Below are positions 9,064 to 18,362 of a stretch of 64,000 nucleotides of DNA, one piece after another; the first letter of the stretch is position 1, and each line of letters opens with the position of its first letter. Under the pieces are notes generated by a model that had not been told where the DNA came from, made no database searches, and was given only the letters and a program-made list of their open reading frames with translations. This stretch comes from an uncultured Psychroserpens sp. (GTDB lineage Bacteria > Bacteroidota > Bacteroidia > Flavobacteriales > Flavobacteriaceae): the NCBI RefSeq assembly GCF_947492715.1, contig NZ_CANLNS010000001.1, positions 1,458,427 through 1,522,426 of the forward strand. The letters are read 5' to 3'. The translations under genes were made by a program, and so were the position numbers.

Positions 9064-9071
9064 TACATTTG
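9064..9071 (+). promoter_or_regulatory. -7 element TACATTTG for the dCMP deaminase-ctp operon
   Basis: Exact TAnnTTTG match 53 bp before the ATG at 9125; leader about 45 nt. No perfect -33 element. Confidence 0.45.
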
Positions 9072-9124
9072 ACTTATAACGTGTTTGTTGTTCTTCGGAA
9101 AATAGCCAACACTAAAACTAAATA

Positions 9125-9556
9125 ATGCCAGAGAATAAACAATTACGATACGATAAAGCTTACCTTAGAATTGCTAAAGAATGGGGAAAACTATCACATT
9201 GCAAACGCAAGCAAGTAGGTGCTTTGATTGTTAAAGATAGAATGATAATATCTGATGGCTATAACGGAACACCAACGGGGTTTGAGAACTATTGTGAGGA
9301 TGATGATGGCTACACAAAATGGTATGTTTTGCACGCCGAGGCAAATGCTATTCTAAAAGTTGCGGCTTCCACACAGTCTTGTAAAGGTTCAACATTATAC
9401 ATTACATTGTCTCCGTGTAAAGAGTGTAGTAAACTTATTCACCAGGCAGGAATTGTAAGAGTTGTTTATAGTGAAGCCTATAAAGATTGCTCAGGAATTG
9501 CATTTTTAGAAAAAGCAGGCATAGAATTAACATTAATAGAAGACGTCAAAGTATAA
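9125..9556 (+). CDS. Deoxycytidylate (dCMP) deaminase family protein
   Basis: 143 aa. Zinc-dependent deaminase motifs are complete: HAEAN (His70, catalytic Glu72) and SPCKECSK (Cys98, Cys101). The TPTGFENYCEDDD segment matches ComEB/dCMP deaminases. The reaction, dCMP to dUMP, supplies the thymidylate pathway. The stop codon is directly followed by the ATG of the protease gene (TAA-ATG), so translation is likely coupled; the functional link is unclear but this pair is common in Flavobacteriaceae. Confidence 0.88.
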   Translation: MPENKQLRYDKAYLRIAKEWGKLSHCKRKQVGALIVKDRMIISDGYNGTPTGFENYCEDDDGYTKWYVLHAEANAILKVAASTQSCKGSTLYITLSPCKECSKLIHQAGIVRVVYSEAYKDCSGIAFLEKAGIELTLIEDVKV

Positions 9557-11167
9557 ATGACAATCGATAAAAAATACATACCACTTATTGTAGGTGTCGC
9601 AATTGCGGCTGGTGTCTTTATTGGCGGACAATTGAATTTTGAAGATACTTCCGATCGATTATTTACTTCTAATAGCAAAAAAGACAAACTTAATAGACTT
9701 ATAGATTATATAGATTATGAGTACGTCGATGATGTTAACACAGATAGCATTGTTGATGTAACTGTTAATGGAATTTTAGATAATCTAGATCCACATTCTA
9801 CCTATATTCCAAAAAGCGAATTAGAGCGGGTTACCAATAATATGAAAGGGGACTTTGTAGGGCTAGGTGTTAATTTTTATACTTACAACGATACCATTAC
9901 TGTTATTAGAACCGTCGAAGGAGGACCAAGTGAAAAAGCAGGAATTAAAGCTGGTGACCGAATTCTTATGGCAGATGGTGATTCTATCTTCGGAAAAGAA
10001 TGGAGTAATGCCGATATCATCCAGAAATTAAAAGGCGAAAAAGGTTCAAAAGTTAAACTTTCAGTATATAGAAAAGGAGAAGATAAATTACTTGAATTTA
10101 AGGTAAAACGTGATGTCGTGCCTATTAAAAGTGTTGATGCAGCTTATATGCTTACCGATAATTTAGGTTATATAAAAATTAATCGTTTTGCCGAATCAAC
10201 CTATAAAGAATTTAAAAGAGCACTCGATAGGTTACAAGATCAAGGGGCTACGCAGTTGGCTTTAGATTTACGAGATAATCCTGGAGGTTTTTTAGGAATT
10301 GCCGAACAGATTGTAGATGAGTTTTTGGAAGATGACAAACTTATTCTGTTTACTAAAAATAAAAAAGGAAAAAAAGAATACAGCTATGCTACTCGCGACG
10401 GTGATTTTGAAGAAGGCGAAATCTATATTATGATTAATGAAAGCTCTGCATCGGCAAGCGAAATTGTAGCAGGTGCTTTACAGGATAATGATAAAGGTAC
10501 AATTGTAGGAAGACGAAGTTATGGGAAAGGTCTTGTACAGCGCGAAATGTCTCTTGGTGATGGAAGTGCAGTTAGATTAACCGTGTCTAGATACTATACG
10601 CCAACGGGTCGTTCTATTCAAAGACCTTATGATAGTGGTAAAAATAATGATTATTATAACGACTATTACAAACGCTTAAGTAATGGTGAATTTGAAGATG
10701 CAGAAAGCATTAAAATTGCAGACTCTTTAAAGTTTAAAACACCAGAAGGTAAGATTGTTTATGGAGGTGGAGGTATTATTCCAGATATTTTTGTGCCCTT
10801 AAATACTTCTGTACAAAACGAAACATTGAATTACTTAAAAAGACGCGAGTATATCAGCAATTTTGTGTTTACAGAGCTTGATAAAGATCGAAGTGTTTAC
10901 GAAGGTGTTGAAGCAAATGATTTTATCAATAATTTTGAAGTTAGTGATGACATTGTGGTTAAATTTCAAGATTTTGTTAACTTGAAAGAACGCACAAATA
11001 TCACTTTTGTGGCTTATCATGATCAAATGCGCCGACTTATAAAATCTGAGCTAGCCGAACAGCTTTTTGGTAGCAATGAAGCCGAAAAAATCCTTAACGA
11101 AAATGACGATATGATTGAAGAGGTTGTCTTACTGAGTCAAAGAATTGACGAGCAAGAAGATAACTAA
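9557..11167 (+). CDS. C-terminal processing peptidase, S41 family, with PDZ domain
   Basis: 536 aa. One N-terminal hydrophobic helix (about 8-24) anchors it to the inner membrane, with the rest in the periplasm. A PDZ domain occupies about 100-185 and the S41 core follows with DLRDNPGGFLG and SSASASEIV; the spacing to GKGLVQ places the Ser/Lys dyad at Ser299 and Lys324, 25 residues apart as in E. coli Tsp. It trims or degrades exported proteins by their C-termini. Second gene of the operon with dCMP deaminase. It ends 2 bp before the convergent gene at 11170. Confidence 0.9.
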   Translation: MTIDKKYIPLIVGVAIAAGVFIGGQLNFEDTSDRLFTSNSKKDKLNRLIDYIDYEYVDDVNTDSIVDVTVNGILDNLDPHSTYIPKSELERVTNNMKGDFVGLGVNFYTYNDTITVIRTVEGGPSEKAGIKAGDRILMADGDSIFGKEWSNADIIQKLKGEKGSKVKLSVYRKGEDKLLEFKVKRDVVPIKSVDAAYMLTDNLGYIKINRFAESTYKEFKRALDRLQDQGATQLALDLRDNPGGFLGIAEQIVDEFLEDDKLILFTKNKKGKKEYSYATRDGDFEEGEIYIMINESSASASEIVAGALQDNDKGTIVGRRSYGKGLVQREMSLGDGSAVRLTVSRYYTPTGRSIQRPYDSGKNNDYYNDYYKRLSNGEFEDAESIKIADSLKFKTPEGKIVYGGGGIIPDIFVPLNTSVQNETLNYLKRREYISNFVFTELDKDRSVYEGVEANDFINNFEVSDDIVVKFQDFVNLKERTNITFVAYHDQMRRLIKSELAEQLFGSNEAEKILNENDDMIEEVVLLSQRIDEQEDN

Positions 11168-11169
11168 AA

Positions 11170-11646
11170 TCACAACCTTGTATATACGTATATCAAATAG
11201 AATATGCAGCCTAAAAAGAAACACCCCAAAATTAAGCCTACAAAATTATTCGACTCTATGTCTTCTTTTAATTTAATTGGATCTATATAATTTGTTTGAG
11301 CTTTGGTAATTTGATATATAGACTTCCCTCCGTCAAGTTCTAATGTTAAAGAATCACCGGGTTTAACTTCATTTAGGAACGATTTTTTATTCAATGCACT
11401 AATGTATATCCTGGGAATATTATATTTTGTTCCATCTAAAAAAACGAAATAATGAGTTTTAGTTGATTTATTTGAGCGTCGTTTTTTCTCCTGATAGGCA
11501 TTAAAAATGCCACTTACACTAGATTTTTCTGAATTATCTTCGGAAAAGTAACCATAGAATATCCCAGAAACCATCAAAACACATACTACAATAAGTATGA
11601 GTATTTCTTTCTTACTTGGCTTCTTTTTTTTCTTTTTCTTTCCCAT
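11170..11646 (-). CDS. Small membrane protein of unknown function
   Basis: 158 aa, not recognised. The N-terminus is strongly basic (KKKKKKKPSKKE), followed by a helix at about 15-33; a soluble stretch follows (HYFVFLDGTKYNIPRIYIS), then a second helix at about 135-152. The two helices suggest an exported loop of about 100 residues. Its ATG overlaps the stop of the flavoprotein gene by one base (TAATG), so it is the last gene of the marC operon. Confidence 0.6.
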   Translation of the reverse strand: MGKKKKKKKPSKKEILILIVVCVLMVSGIFYGYFSEDNSEKSSVSGIFNAYQEKKRRSNKSTKTHYFVFLDGTKYNIPRIYISALNKKSFLNEVKPGDSLTLELDGGKSIYQITKAQTNYIDPIKLKEDIESNNFVGLILGCFFLGCIFYLIYVYTRL

Positions 11647-12248
11647 TACAATTTGTCATGAATTTTTGTGTGTTTTCCATTATTCCACAGAGTTAAAATA
11701 TCTGTAGCAACCTGTGCTCCACTTCCTGAAGCAATAGCAAATTGACTTCTCCATCCTGCTAGAGTTCCGGCAACATACAAACCATGATCCACCAAATGAT
11801 CGTCATTTTTTAACCAAATACGCTCTTTTTCCAAATTTGCTCTTGGATGAGGTTCAATATAATTTTCAAGACCTTTAATGGTTAACAGCTTAGTATATCC
11901 AACGGTAATTACGACTACTTTAGATGTATAAACAGACTTATTTGTAGTGATAACAAAATGATCCGAAGATTTTATAATTGAGCTTACTTTTTCGTTTTCA
12001 ATCAAATCAACATGAGGATACAAATGCTCAAGTTGAGCCCTACCACTTTCTAAAATATCTGAGCCCAAAGTTCCAGGAGTCAATCCTAATACGTTATTGA
12101 ATAAGGCGCTTTGTAAATGAGATGTTCGTTGATGCATCACAATACCAATATGCTTATCCTCAGCAAAAGGTTTAGATTTTGCTGAGCCTAATACTAAAGC
12201 GCATGACATGCCAGCGGCACCACCACCAATAATTAAAACATCATACAT
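11646..12248 (-). CDS. NAD(P)/FAD-dependent oxidoreductase, compact thioredoxin-reductase-like
   Basis: 200 aa from the ATG at 12248, chosen over an upstream in-frame start because the protein then begins MYDVLIIGGGAAGMSC, a normal FAD-binding Rossmann N-terminus, and because that ATG overlaps the previous stop as TAATG. The C-terminus has a second FAD contact, HGLYVAGTLAGWRSQFAIASGSGAQVA. The redox CxxC of thioredoxin reductases is missing and the protein is about 100 residues shorter than that family. Flavobacterial homologues are annotated only as FAD-dependent oxidoreductases; the substrate is unknown. Confidence 0.75.
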   Translation of the reverse strand: MYDVLIIGGGAAGMSCALVLGSAKSKPFAEDKHIGIVMHQRTSHLQSALFNNVLGLTPGTLGSDILESGRAQLEHLYPHVDLIENEKVSSIIKSSDHFVITTNKSVYTSKVVVITVGYTKLLTIKGLENYIEPHPRANLEKERIWLKNDDHLVDHGLYVAGTLAGWRSQFAIASGSGAQVATDILTLWNNGKHTKIHDKL

Positions 12249-12451
12249 TAACGGCGTCCCTTTAATTTTTGATCCACGCGTTTCGAAAACCGTAAAATTT
12301 GTAATAACACTATGGCACAAAGTGAGGCCAAAATAGTAATAAGTGCTATAACGCTTTGTCCCTCAAAGAGGTTATTAAAGTCAAGTTTTGTAGCATTATA
12401 AATAATAAGGGCGGTAGCAACAATGGTCGCTAAAATTGTGAAAAATTTCAT
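12248..12451 (-). CDS. Small two-helix membrane protein
   Basis: 67 aa with helices at about 2-19 and 33-53 and a basic tail (SKRVDQKLKGRR). Not recognised. It starts 17 bp after marC and shares one base with the next gene, so it is in the same operon. Confidence 0.6.
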   Translation of the reverse strand: MKFFTILATIVATALIIYNATKLDFNNLFEGQSVIALITILASLCAIVLLQILRFSKRVDQKLKGRR

Positions 12452-12468
12452 GTGTCTAGTACATTTAA

Positions 12469-13062
12469 TTAAGCCAGCTCAAAAAGCGCTTTTATGTTAT
12501 GGGCAAATAATTTTACAGCAATAGCTAATAGAATAACACCAAATATTTTACGTATGATATTGATTCCGTTTTGTCCAATTAGGCGTTCAATTTTTGCCGA
12601 AGTTTTCAATACAATAAAGATAATGATAACATTTAGTATTACGGCAATAATTATATTTTCAATGCGATATTCAGCTCTTAGTGATAATAATGTGGTTAAA
12701 CTTCCAGGTCCTGCAATTAAAGGAAAAGCTAAAGGGAAAACCGAAGCGGTCATCTCGGAGCCTTCTTCTTGTTTGTATAAAGTGATTCCTAAAATCATTT
12801 CTAAAGCGATGAAAAATAAGATGAAGGCACCTGCAACCGCAAATGAATTAACACCAACACCTAAAAAAGACAAAATTGTTTTTCCTAGAAACAAAAAGAA
12901 AACCATAATTACACCTGCAATAATGGATGCCTTTTCACTTTGTATATGTCCTGCTTTTTTACGTAAATCAATAATTATCGGAATGTTTCCAATAATATCT
13001 ATAACGGCAAATAATATCATAAATGCCGTAAATATTTCTTTAAAACTTAATTGAATATCCAT
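12469..13062 (-). CDS. MarC family integral membrane protein (UPF0056)
   Basis: 197 aa, about six helices. PLAFPLIAGPGSLTTLL is the family signature, together with FAVIDIIGNIPI near the N-terminus. MarC proteins lie in the inner membrane; the old link to multiple antibiotic resistance in E. coli was not upheld and the substrate is unknown. First gene of a four-gene operon. Confidence 0.85.
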   Translation of the reverse strand: MDIQLSFKEIFTAFMILFAVIDIIGNIPIIIDLRKKAGHIQSEKASIIAGVIMVFFLFLGKTILSFLGVGVNSFAVAGAFILFFIALEMILGITLYKQEEGSEMTASVFPLAFPLIAGPGSLTTLLSLRAEYRIENIIIAVILNVIIIFIVLKTSAKIERLIGQNGINIIRKIFGVILLAIAVKLFAHNIKALFELA

Positions 13063-13079
13063 AAGATCTAATTTTTCCG

Positions 13080-13087
13080 CAAAAGTA
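13080..13087 (-). promoter_or_regulatory. -7 element TACTTTTG of the marC operon
   Basis: Exact TAnnTTTG on the minus strand, 17 bp upstream of the marC ATG. Confidence 0.5.
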
Positions 13088-13133
13088 CCTCTTTAACTCA
13101 TATATATAACATTAAATAATTGTAAAGTTTGAC

Positions 13134-13141
13134 TATTTTTG
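13134..13141 (+). promoter_or_regulatory. -7 element TATTTTTG of the DUF3109 gene
   Basis: Exact TAnnTTTG, 27 bp before the ATG at 13169, divergent from the marC promoter about 50 bp away. Confidence 0.5.
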
Positions 13142-13168
13142 CCACGAAGGTTTTGATTGTAAAAAATT

Positions 13169-13735
13169 ATGTTTCAGTTAGGAAAAACAATAGTTTCAGA
13201 GGCTATTATCGAAAAGGATTTTGTCTGTAATTTATCGGCGTGCAAAGGTGCTTGTTGCATTGATGGTGATGCTGGCGCTCCCTTAGATGCACAAGAAGCA
13301 CAAATTCTTGAAACTATTTATCCTAAGTTAAAACCTTTTTTACGACAAGAAGGGATTGATGCAATTGAAAAGCAGGGCACTCACATTACTACAGATTTTG
13401 GAGACTTAGAAACACCGTTGATTAATGGTGCCGATTGTGCCTATGTGATTTTTGATGATAAGAAAACAGCTCTTTGCGGAATTGAGGAGGCCTACAATCA
13501 AGGTGAAATTGAATGGAAAAAGCCAGTGTCTTGCCATTTATATCCCATTCGTGTAAAGGATTACTCTGAGTTTTCTGCCGTAAATTATGATAAATGGGAA
13601 ATATGCGATGATGCTTGCACGCTTGGAAAAGAATTGCAAGTTCCTGTGTACAAATTTGTAAAAGAAGCACTAATAAGAAAGTTTGGTGAAGATTGGTACA
13701 CCGAATTAGAGAACGTTGCAGAGAATTATCGTTAG
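13169..13735 (+). CDS. DUF3109 family cysteine-rich protein
   Basis: 188 aa with a conserved cysteine set: CNLSACKGACC near the N-terminus, then DCAYV, LCGIEE, SCHLYPIR and ICDDACTLG. The pattern resembles YkgJ-type zinc or iron-sulfur binding proteins and matches DUF3109, common in Bacteroidota. Function unknown. The stop overlaps the convergent kinase stop in a 4-bp TTAG. Confidence 0.8.
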   Translation: MFQLGKTIVSEAIIEKDFVCNLSACKGACCIDGDAGAPLDAQEAQILETIYPKLKPFLRQEGIDAIEKQGTHITTDFGDLETPLINGADCAYVIFDDKKTALCGIEEAYNQGEIEWKKPVSCHLYPIRVKDYSEFSAVNYDKWEICDDACTLGKELQVPVYKFVKEALIRKFGEDWYTELENVAENYR

Positions 13736-15717
13736 GCTGTTTGCAAGACACTTGGTCGCGTTGGAATTTCTACAATAACCTTAGTGCCTTTAGCCTTTCT
13801 ATTATCGTCATATAAGTCTTCAATAGCAATGCGATAATCATTGGTGTAGCCTTTAGAAAAATTGGCTAATCGGGCTTTAGTAATGGCGATACCAACAGAT
13901 TTCCGCTTGAGAAGTTTATCTCTATTAATTTTTTCGGCCTCCTGTCTTCCAATACCATTATCTGTAATTGAGATGCTAACAAAGTCATCTTGTTTACGAT
14001 ACACGCGCAGCGTTATGCGTTTGTCATCTTTTTTTGATGATAAACCATGCCACAACGCATTTTCAAGAAAGGGTTGTAATACTAGAGAAGGTACTTTTAT
14101 ATTGGCAGTACTTATATTATCATCTATCTTGATTTCGAAATCAATTTCATTAGAAAATCTGATGTTTTCAATATTCATATAAAGCTGCATAGTATCTAAT
14201 TCATCTTCTAAAGAAATCTCTTTTTCCGAAGAAGCCACCAAAATTTTCCGTATCAGTTTAGAGAATTTATTTAAATAGTATACGGCATTCTCTTTTTCAT
14301 TATTTATGATATATAATTTGATAGAATTAAGAGAGTTGAAAATAAAATGCGGATTCATTTGACTGCGAAGCATATCCTGTTCTAAGGTCAGTATTTGTTT
14401 TTCCTGTTGTAACTGGCGATGTCTATAAAGAGATACTAAAATACCTACGATAATAGCTAAGGCTAACATGGAGTACCAAAAAATCTTTTGGTTACGCTCT
14501 AGCTTTGATTTTACAATGAGGTTTTCATCTGCCAGAGCCTTAATTTCTTTATTTTTAGCCTCATTTTCGTATTGAATAATAACATCGTTAACATAACGCA
14601 AGTTACGATCGTTATTGATTGTTTTTTCGATAGTTACAGAGGCTTTATAATGGTCTAATGATAATTGATAATCTTTCGTTTTATAATATAATTCTGAAAG
14701 ATGTTTGTCGGCTTCAACAATAGATGAGTTGAGGTTATATTGTTTAGCCACTTTGAGTCCTTCTTTAAGATTGTCCTCAGAAGCAGACAAGTCTCCAAGT
14801 TCTTTCTGTACCCAACCAAGATTAATGTATGATGCTGCGATATAGAATTGATCATTAATATGTAATGCTTTGTCTAGAGCCTTTTCAATAATCACTTTGG
14901 CATCTAAATACTTGTGTTGCTTGATATAAACTTGTCCGATGCTGTTGTAGCAAATCACTCGACCCAAATTCGAGTTTATCTGTTCGTTGTATTCTAAGGA
15001 TAGTTTATAGTTGCGAAGTGCGTTTCCAAACTCACCTTGAGCTTCGTATGCATATCCAATATTTTGATAATTAATGGCTAATCCTAACCTGTTTCCCGCT
15101 TTTTTTTCGATTTCTAGTGATTTTTCAAACTGTTTTAGGGCCAAATCGTATTGCTCTAAAATAAGATAGATATTACCAATGCTATTTTGTGATACTGCAA
15201 TATTATAGGATATCGTTGCCGATGGATGGTCAACAGATCTCGAAATATCTAAGGCCTTAGTATGAAAATCTAAAGCAGGTTTTACTAAGTCCATTCTACG
15301 ATAAGCAACACCAATATTATTTAAGCTCACCACTTTTAACTCTGTGTTATCTGAAATATCAGCTAATGTTTTTGCTTTTTTGTGCGCTTCAATAGACTGT
15401 TGATAGTGTGATATGTTTCTGTAAAGAGCGCCTAAGGCATTTAAACCGTAGCTTTCGGCTTCTGGGTAATTAATGCTACTGGCTTTATTGATTAAGGTCT
15501 TAATTTTTACACTGTCTCTCAAATACGGTTTAAAAATAGAATCAATGCGTGTATATTGTTTGGGTTTTGAAGATATTAAACTAGCAATATCCTGTTCAAA
15601 TTTTGATTGTTGATTTTGACTAAAAGAATCGTTTGAGTTAAAAAGACACAACATTAGTATAGCTACCAATAATCGATGGCTAAGTTGATACGTTGTATTT
15701 GAATTAAGGCGTTTCAA
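13732..15717 (-). CDS. TPR-containing sensor histidine kinase of the LytS type
   Basis: 661 aa. Signal peptide (about 1-33), then about six to seven tetratricopeptide repeats (about 90-370) in the periplasm, a coiled coil, one membrane helix (about 412-431), then the LytS-type kinase with QMNPHFIFNSLNSIK (phospho-accepting His457), the N box LENALWHGL and DNGIGRQ of the ATPase lid. The TPR sensor probably reads a periplasmic protein partner. It lies 7 bp downstream of its LytTR regulator, so the two are a co-transcribed two-component pair. Function of this branch in flavobacteria is unknown. Confidence 0.9.
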   Translation of the reverse strand: MKRLNSNTTYQLSHRLLVAILMLCLFNSNDSFSQNQQSKFEQDIASLISSKPKQYTRIDSIFKPYLRDSVKIKTLINKASSINYPEAESYGLNALGALYRNISHYQQSIEAHKKAKTLADISDNTELKVVSLNNIGVAYRRMDLVKPALDFHTKALDISRSVDHPSATISYNIAVSQNSIGNIYLILEQYDLALKQFEKSLEIEKKAGNRLGLAINYQNIGYAYEAQGEFGNALRNYKLSLEYNEQINSNLGRVICYNSIGQVYIKQHKYLDAKVIIEKALDKALHINDQFYIAASYINLGWVQKELGDLSASEDNLKEGLKVAKQYNLNSSIVEADKHLSELYYKTKDYQLSLDHYKASVTIEKTINNDRNLRYVNDVIIQYENEAKNKEIKALADENLIVKSKLERNQKIFWYSMLALAIIVGILVSLYRHRQLQQEKQILTLEQDMLRSQMNPHFIFNSLNSIKLYIINNEKENAVYYLNKFSKLIRKILVASSEKEISLEDELDTMQLYMNIENIRFSNEIDFEIKIDDNISTANIKVPSLVLQPFLENALWHGLSSKKDDKRITLRVYRKQDDFVSISITDNGIGRQEAEKINRDKLLKRKSVGIAITKARLANFSKGYTNDYRIAIEDLYDDNRKAKGTKVIVEIPTRPSVLQTA

Positions 15718-15724
15718 ATGATAA

Positions 15725-16459
15725 TTATAACTTTTCTAAAAAGTCAGATTTACGTTGTCTTGCAACGGGGATTTTATGATTAGACTCCATAACAACATAA
15801 CCTTCATTTTTAATAAACTCTTTAATTTTATTCAAGTTAATAATAAATGAGTTATGTATTCTGAAAAAATAATGATCTGGCAGAATAGCGTTAACTTCTT
15901 TAAGTTTTTTCGTAATAACAATGTTTTGTTGCTTTGTAGTTACAATAGTGCTGTAATTACCATCAGATTCAACATATAAAATATCGTCAATATCTAAGAA
16001 AATTAACTTGCCATCTGTATTAATGGTAATTTTTTTCTTGTCGAAACGCTCGTTAAAACTTAGAAGTACGTCTTCAATCTTTGAAGAATTAACCAACCTA
16101 GAATTAAACTTTTTGATTTTTTGAATGGTGTCTTCTAAATCGTCGGAGTCTATTGGTTTTAATAAATAATCTATAGCCTCATGCTTCAGAGCTTTAATGG
16201 CATATTCGTCATAGGCTGTTGTGATGACAACGGCAAAGTCTTTATTAGATAATTTTTCAAGAAACTGAAACCCATCCATAGTTGGCATTTGTATGTCCAA
16301 AAACAGGCAATCTGGCGTATTGTTGTTTAGATACCCAATAGCTTCTTCGGGATTAGAAAACGTTTCTATAATTTCAATGTCTTCACTAAAATTGGTGAGT
16401 TCCCATGACAATCCTTGAATTGCTTTTGGTTCGTCATCGACTATAACTGCTTTAATCAT
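15725..16459 (-). CDS. LytTR-type response regulator
   Basis: 244 aa. A receiver domain with phospho-accepting Asp55 (CLFLDIQMPT), Thr near 81 and Lys in LLKPI, then a LytTR DNA-binding domain (about 145-244; FLDIDDILYVESDGNY, YFFRIHNSFIINLNKI). First gene of the pair with the TPR-LytS kinase. A minus-strand -7 element ends only 6 bp before the ATG, so the message may be leaderless. Confidence 0.92.
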   Translation of the reverse strand: MIKAVIVDDEPKAIQGLSWELTNFSEDIEIIETFSNPEEAIGYLNNNTPDCLFLDIQMPTMDGFQFLEKLSNKDFAVVITTAYDEYAIKALKHEAIDYLLKPIDSDDLEDTIQKIKKFNSRLVNSSKIEDVLLSFNERFDKKKITINTDGKLIFLDIDDILYVESDGNYSTIVTTKQQNIVITKKLKEVNAILPDHYFFRIHNSFIINLNKIKEFIKNEGYVVMESNHKIPVARQRKSDFLEKL

Positions 16460-16464
16460 AGTAT

Positions 16465-16472
16465 CAAATATA
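16465..16472 (-). promoter_or_regulatory. -7 element TATATTTG abutting the LytTR regulator start
   Basis: Exact TAnnTTTG on the minus strand; its end is 5 bp from the ATG, so initiation would fall at or next to the start codon. Confidence 0.45.
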
Positions 16473-16728
16473 AAATATAATACAATAACATGTTCGTATT
16501 ATGTATAGTTAGCACTATTTCCTGTGTAATGTGTTTTAAAGTTTGTATTTGCTCTTGGTAAGTACCAATTATACACTTTTTATAACCAACCATACAAATG
16601 GAAACTTTAGGTCTTAAAATATTTATCATATTTGAAATGAAATTAAGATGACCAATCAACTTAATCGAAAAATATAGAGTGATCGTGGGGATTCACTTTT
16701 TGATTAAATGCTATTAATCATTAAAAAA

Positions 16729-16753
16729 GTCAGGCTCACACCTGACTTTTTTT
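16729..16753 (+). terminator. Orphan terminator hairpin 1
   Basis: Stem GTCAGG / CCTGAC with a six-base loop, preceded by six A and followed by seven T, so it could work on both strands. Confidence 0.7.
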
Positions 16754-16824
16754 AATCTTAATTTCGATTAACACGACTTCACATTAGTAAATAGTTTTAG
16801 TTAGTTTAGTTAATTATTAGGGAT

Positions 16825-16855
16825 AAAGAGAGCATTTCAATGCTCTCTTTTTTTG
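16825..16855 (+). terminator. Orphan terminator hairpin 2
   Basis: Stem AAAGAGAGCA / TGCTCTCTTT and a T tract of eight. Preceded by TTATTAGGGATA, a motif shared with the 60-kb array. Confidence 0.75.
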
Positions 16856-17159
16856 TTTGGTTTTAATTCGATTTTTCAGATTATAAACTTATAGTAAACA
16901 TCACTTGTGACTGCGTATTTAATAGGATAATACTTACGTTTTTGTGATAACGAAATATTTTGCAACTTATTGATAATCAATTAAATAAAATTATTTTTAA
17001 CAATTCTTTGATTTTTTTGCTAATTCTCTAATTGTTAAAAACTTGTTGAAAAGCTTTCCGAAAAAACACCGAAATATCTCATACATTTTTGAATCTTTGT
17101 TAGTCCCAAATCACACTAAAATTTTCAGCTTTTTTTTTAATTTAAAAAACCAATTTAAT

Positions 17160-18149
17160 ATGTCTCAAGTTGTAGAACCAATTTTACAAGAAAACAAAGA
17201 TCGATTCGTGATTTTTCCAATTCAGCACCATGATTTGTGGGAATGGTATAAAAAATCTGAAGCTAGTATGTGGACTGCCGAGGAAATTGATCTGCACCAA
17301 GATATTACAGATTGGACAGACAAATTAACAGACGACGAGCGCTACTTTATTAAACACGTTTTGGCCTTTTTTGCAGCAAGTGATGGTATCGTAAACGAGA
17401 ATTTAGCTGAAAATTTCGTGAATGAAGTACAATATAGCGAAGCCAAATTTTTCTACGGTTTTCAAATTATGATGGAAAACATTCACAGTGAAACCTACTC
17501 ATTACTAATTGACACGTATGTAAAAGACGAAAAAGAAAAAGCTAAACTATTTAATGCCATTGAAACTTTCCCTGCTATTAAAAAGAAAGCAGATTGGGCC
17601 TTAAAATGGATTGAATCTCCAAGTTTTGCTGAACGTTTAATTGCTTTTGCAGCAGTTGAGGGTATTTTCTTTTCAGGATCTTTTTGTTCTATATTTTGGT
17701 TGAAAAAACGTGGTTTAATGCCAGGTTTGACGTTTTCTAATGAGTTAATTTCTCGTGATGAAGGTATGCATTGTGATTTTGCTGTGCACTTACACGAACA
17801 TCACTTAGTAAACAAAGTATCAAAAGAACGTATTAAAGACATTATTGTAGATGCTTTAAATATAGAAAGAGAGTTTATCACAGAATCACTTCCTGTTAGT
17901 TTAATAGGAATGAATGCTAAACTTATGTCACAATATTTAGAGTTCGTAACCGATGGACTATTAGCAGATTTAGGTTGTGAGAAAGTTTACAATACAGCAA
18001 ATCCTTTCGACTTCATGGATATGATTTCGCTTCAAGGAAAAACGAACTTCTTCGAAAAACGTGTATCTGAATATCAAAAGGCAGGTGTTCTTAATAAAGA
18101 AGAAGAAGAAAATAAATACGACTTTGGCTCAGATAATTTCGATTTCTAG
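17160..18149 (+). CDS. nrdB: Ribonucleoside-diphosphate reductase class Ia, beta subunit
   Basis: 329 aa from the ATG at 17160 (MSQVVEP); an in-frame start at 17043 would add 39 residues of unrelated AT-rich sequence and is rejected. The diiron/tyrosyl radical site is visible as ENIHSETY (Glu106, His109, radical Tyr113). MWTAEEIDL is the eukaryote-like R2 signature common in Bacteroidota. It supplies the radical to NrdA for deoxyribonucleotide synthesis. The order is nrdB before nrdA with a 213-bp gap. Confidence 0.93.
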   Translation: MSQVVEPILQENKDRFVIFPIQHHDLWEWYKKSEASMWTAEEIDLHQDITDWTDKLTDDERYFIKHVLAFFAASDGIVNENLAENFVNEVQYSEAKFFYGFQIMMENIHSETYSLLIDTYVKDEKEKAKLFNAIETFPAIKKKADWALKWIESPSFAERLIAFAAVEGIFFSGSFCSIFWLKKRGLMPGLTFSNELISRDEGMHCDFAVHLHEHHLVNKVSKERIKDIIVDALNIEREFITESLPVSLIGMNAKLMSQYLEFVTDGLLADLGCEKVYNTANPFDFMDMISLQGKTNFFEKRVSEYQKAGVLNKEEEENKYDFGSDNFDF

Positions 18150-18362
18150 AGCTTAGAGTAAATCAAAGACAGAAGTATTTTAATTGGCATATCGTTTCCG
18201 TAGTTAATCAACTTCAGAATATAGTAGTACAGCCAATTTTAATTTCAATATAAAAACCTAATTAATTAACAAGCTATAAATCAACTTCCTGTAGGTTTAT
18301 AGTTCCAACTAACCCTTTTTTCTGAACCCTAATTCAGAAAAGAACTAAAAAATGTGTAAAGT

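Larger units (their letters stand above)
16473..17159 (+). other. 687-bp gap without a gene, holding two terminator hairpins
   Basis: No convincing coding region; open frames here are short or AT-biased. Two + strand terminators lie at 16729-16753 and 16825-16855 although no gene ends before them. The sequence before the first (GCTATTAATC at about 16711) and the TTAGGGATAAAGAGAGC before the second resemble parts of the small RNA units at 60.0-60.6 kb. Two small RNA genes are possible, but I see no convincing promoters. The last 300 bp hold the nrdB promoter region. Confidence 0.4.

Noticed and set aside
12494..13054. 186-codon plus-strand frame opposite marC
   Set aside because: Antisense shadow of a conserved membrane protein gene; composition follows marC codons.
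16456..16659. 67-codon minus-strand frame upstream of the LytTR regulator
   Set aside because: AT-driven composition, overlaps the regulator start by 4 bp, no family features; the region more likely holds the promoter.
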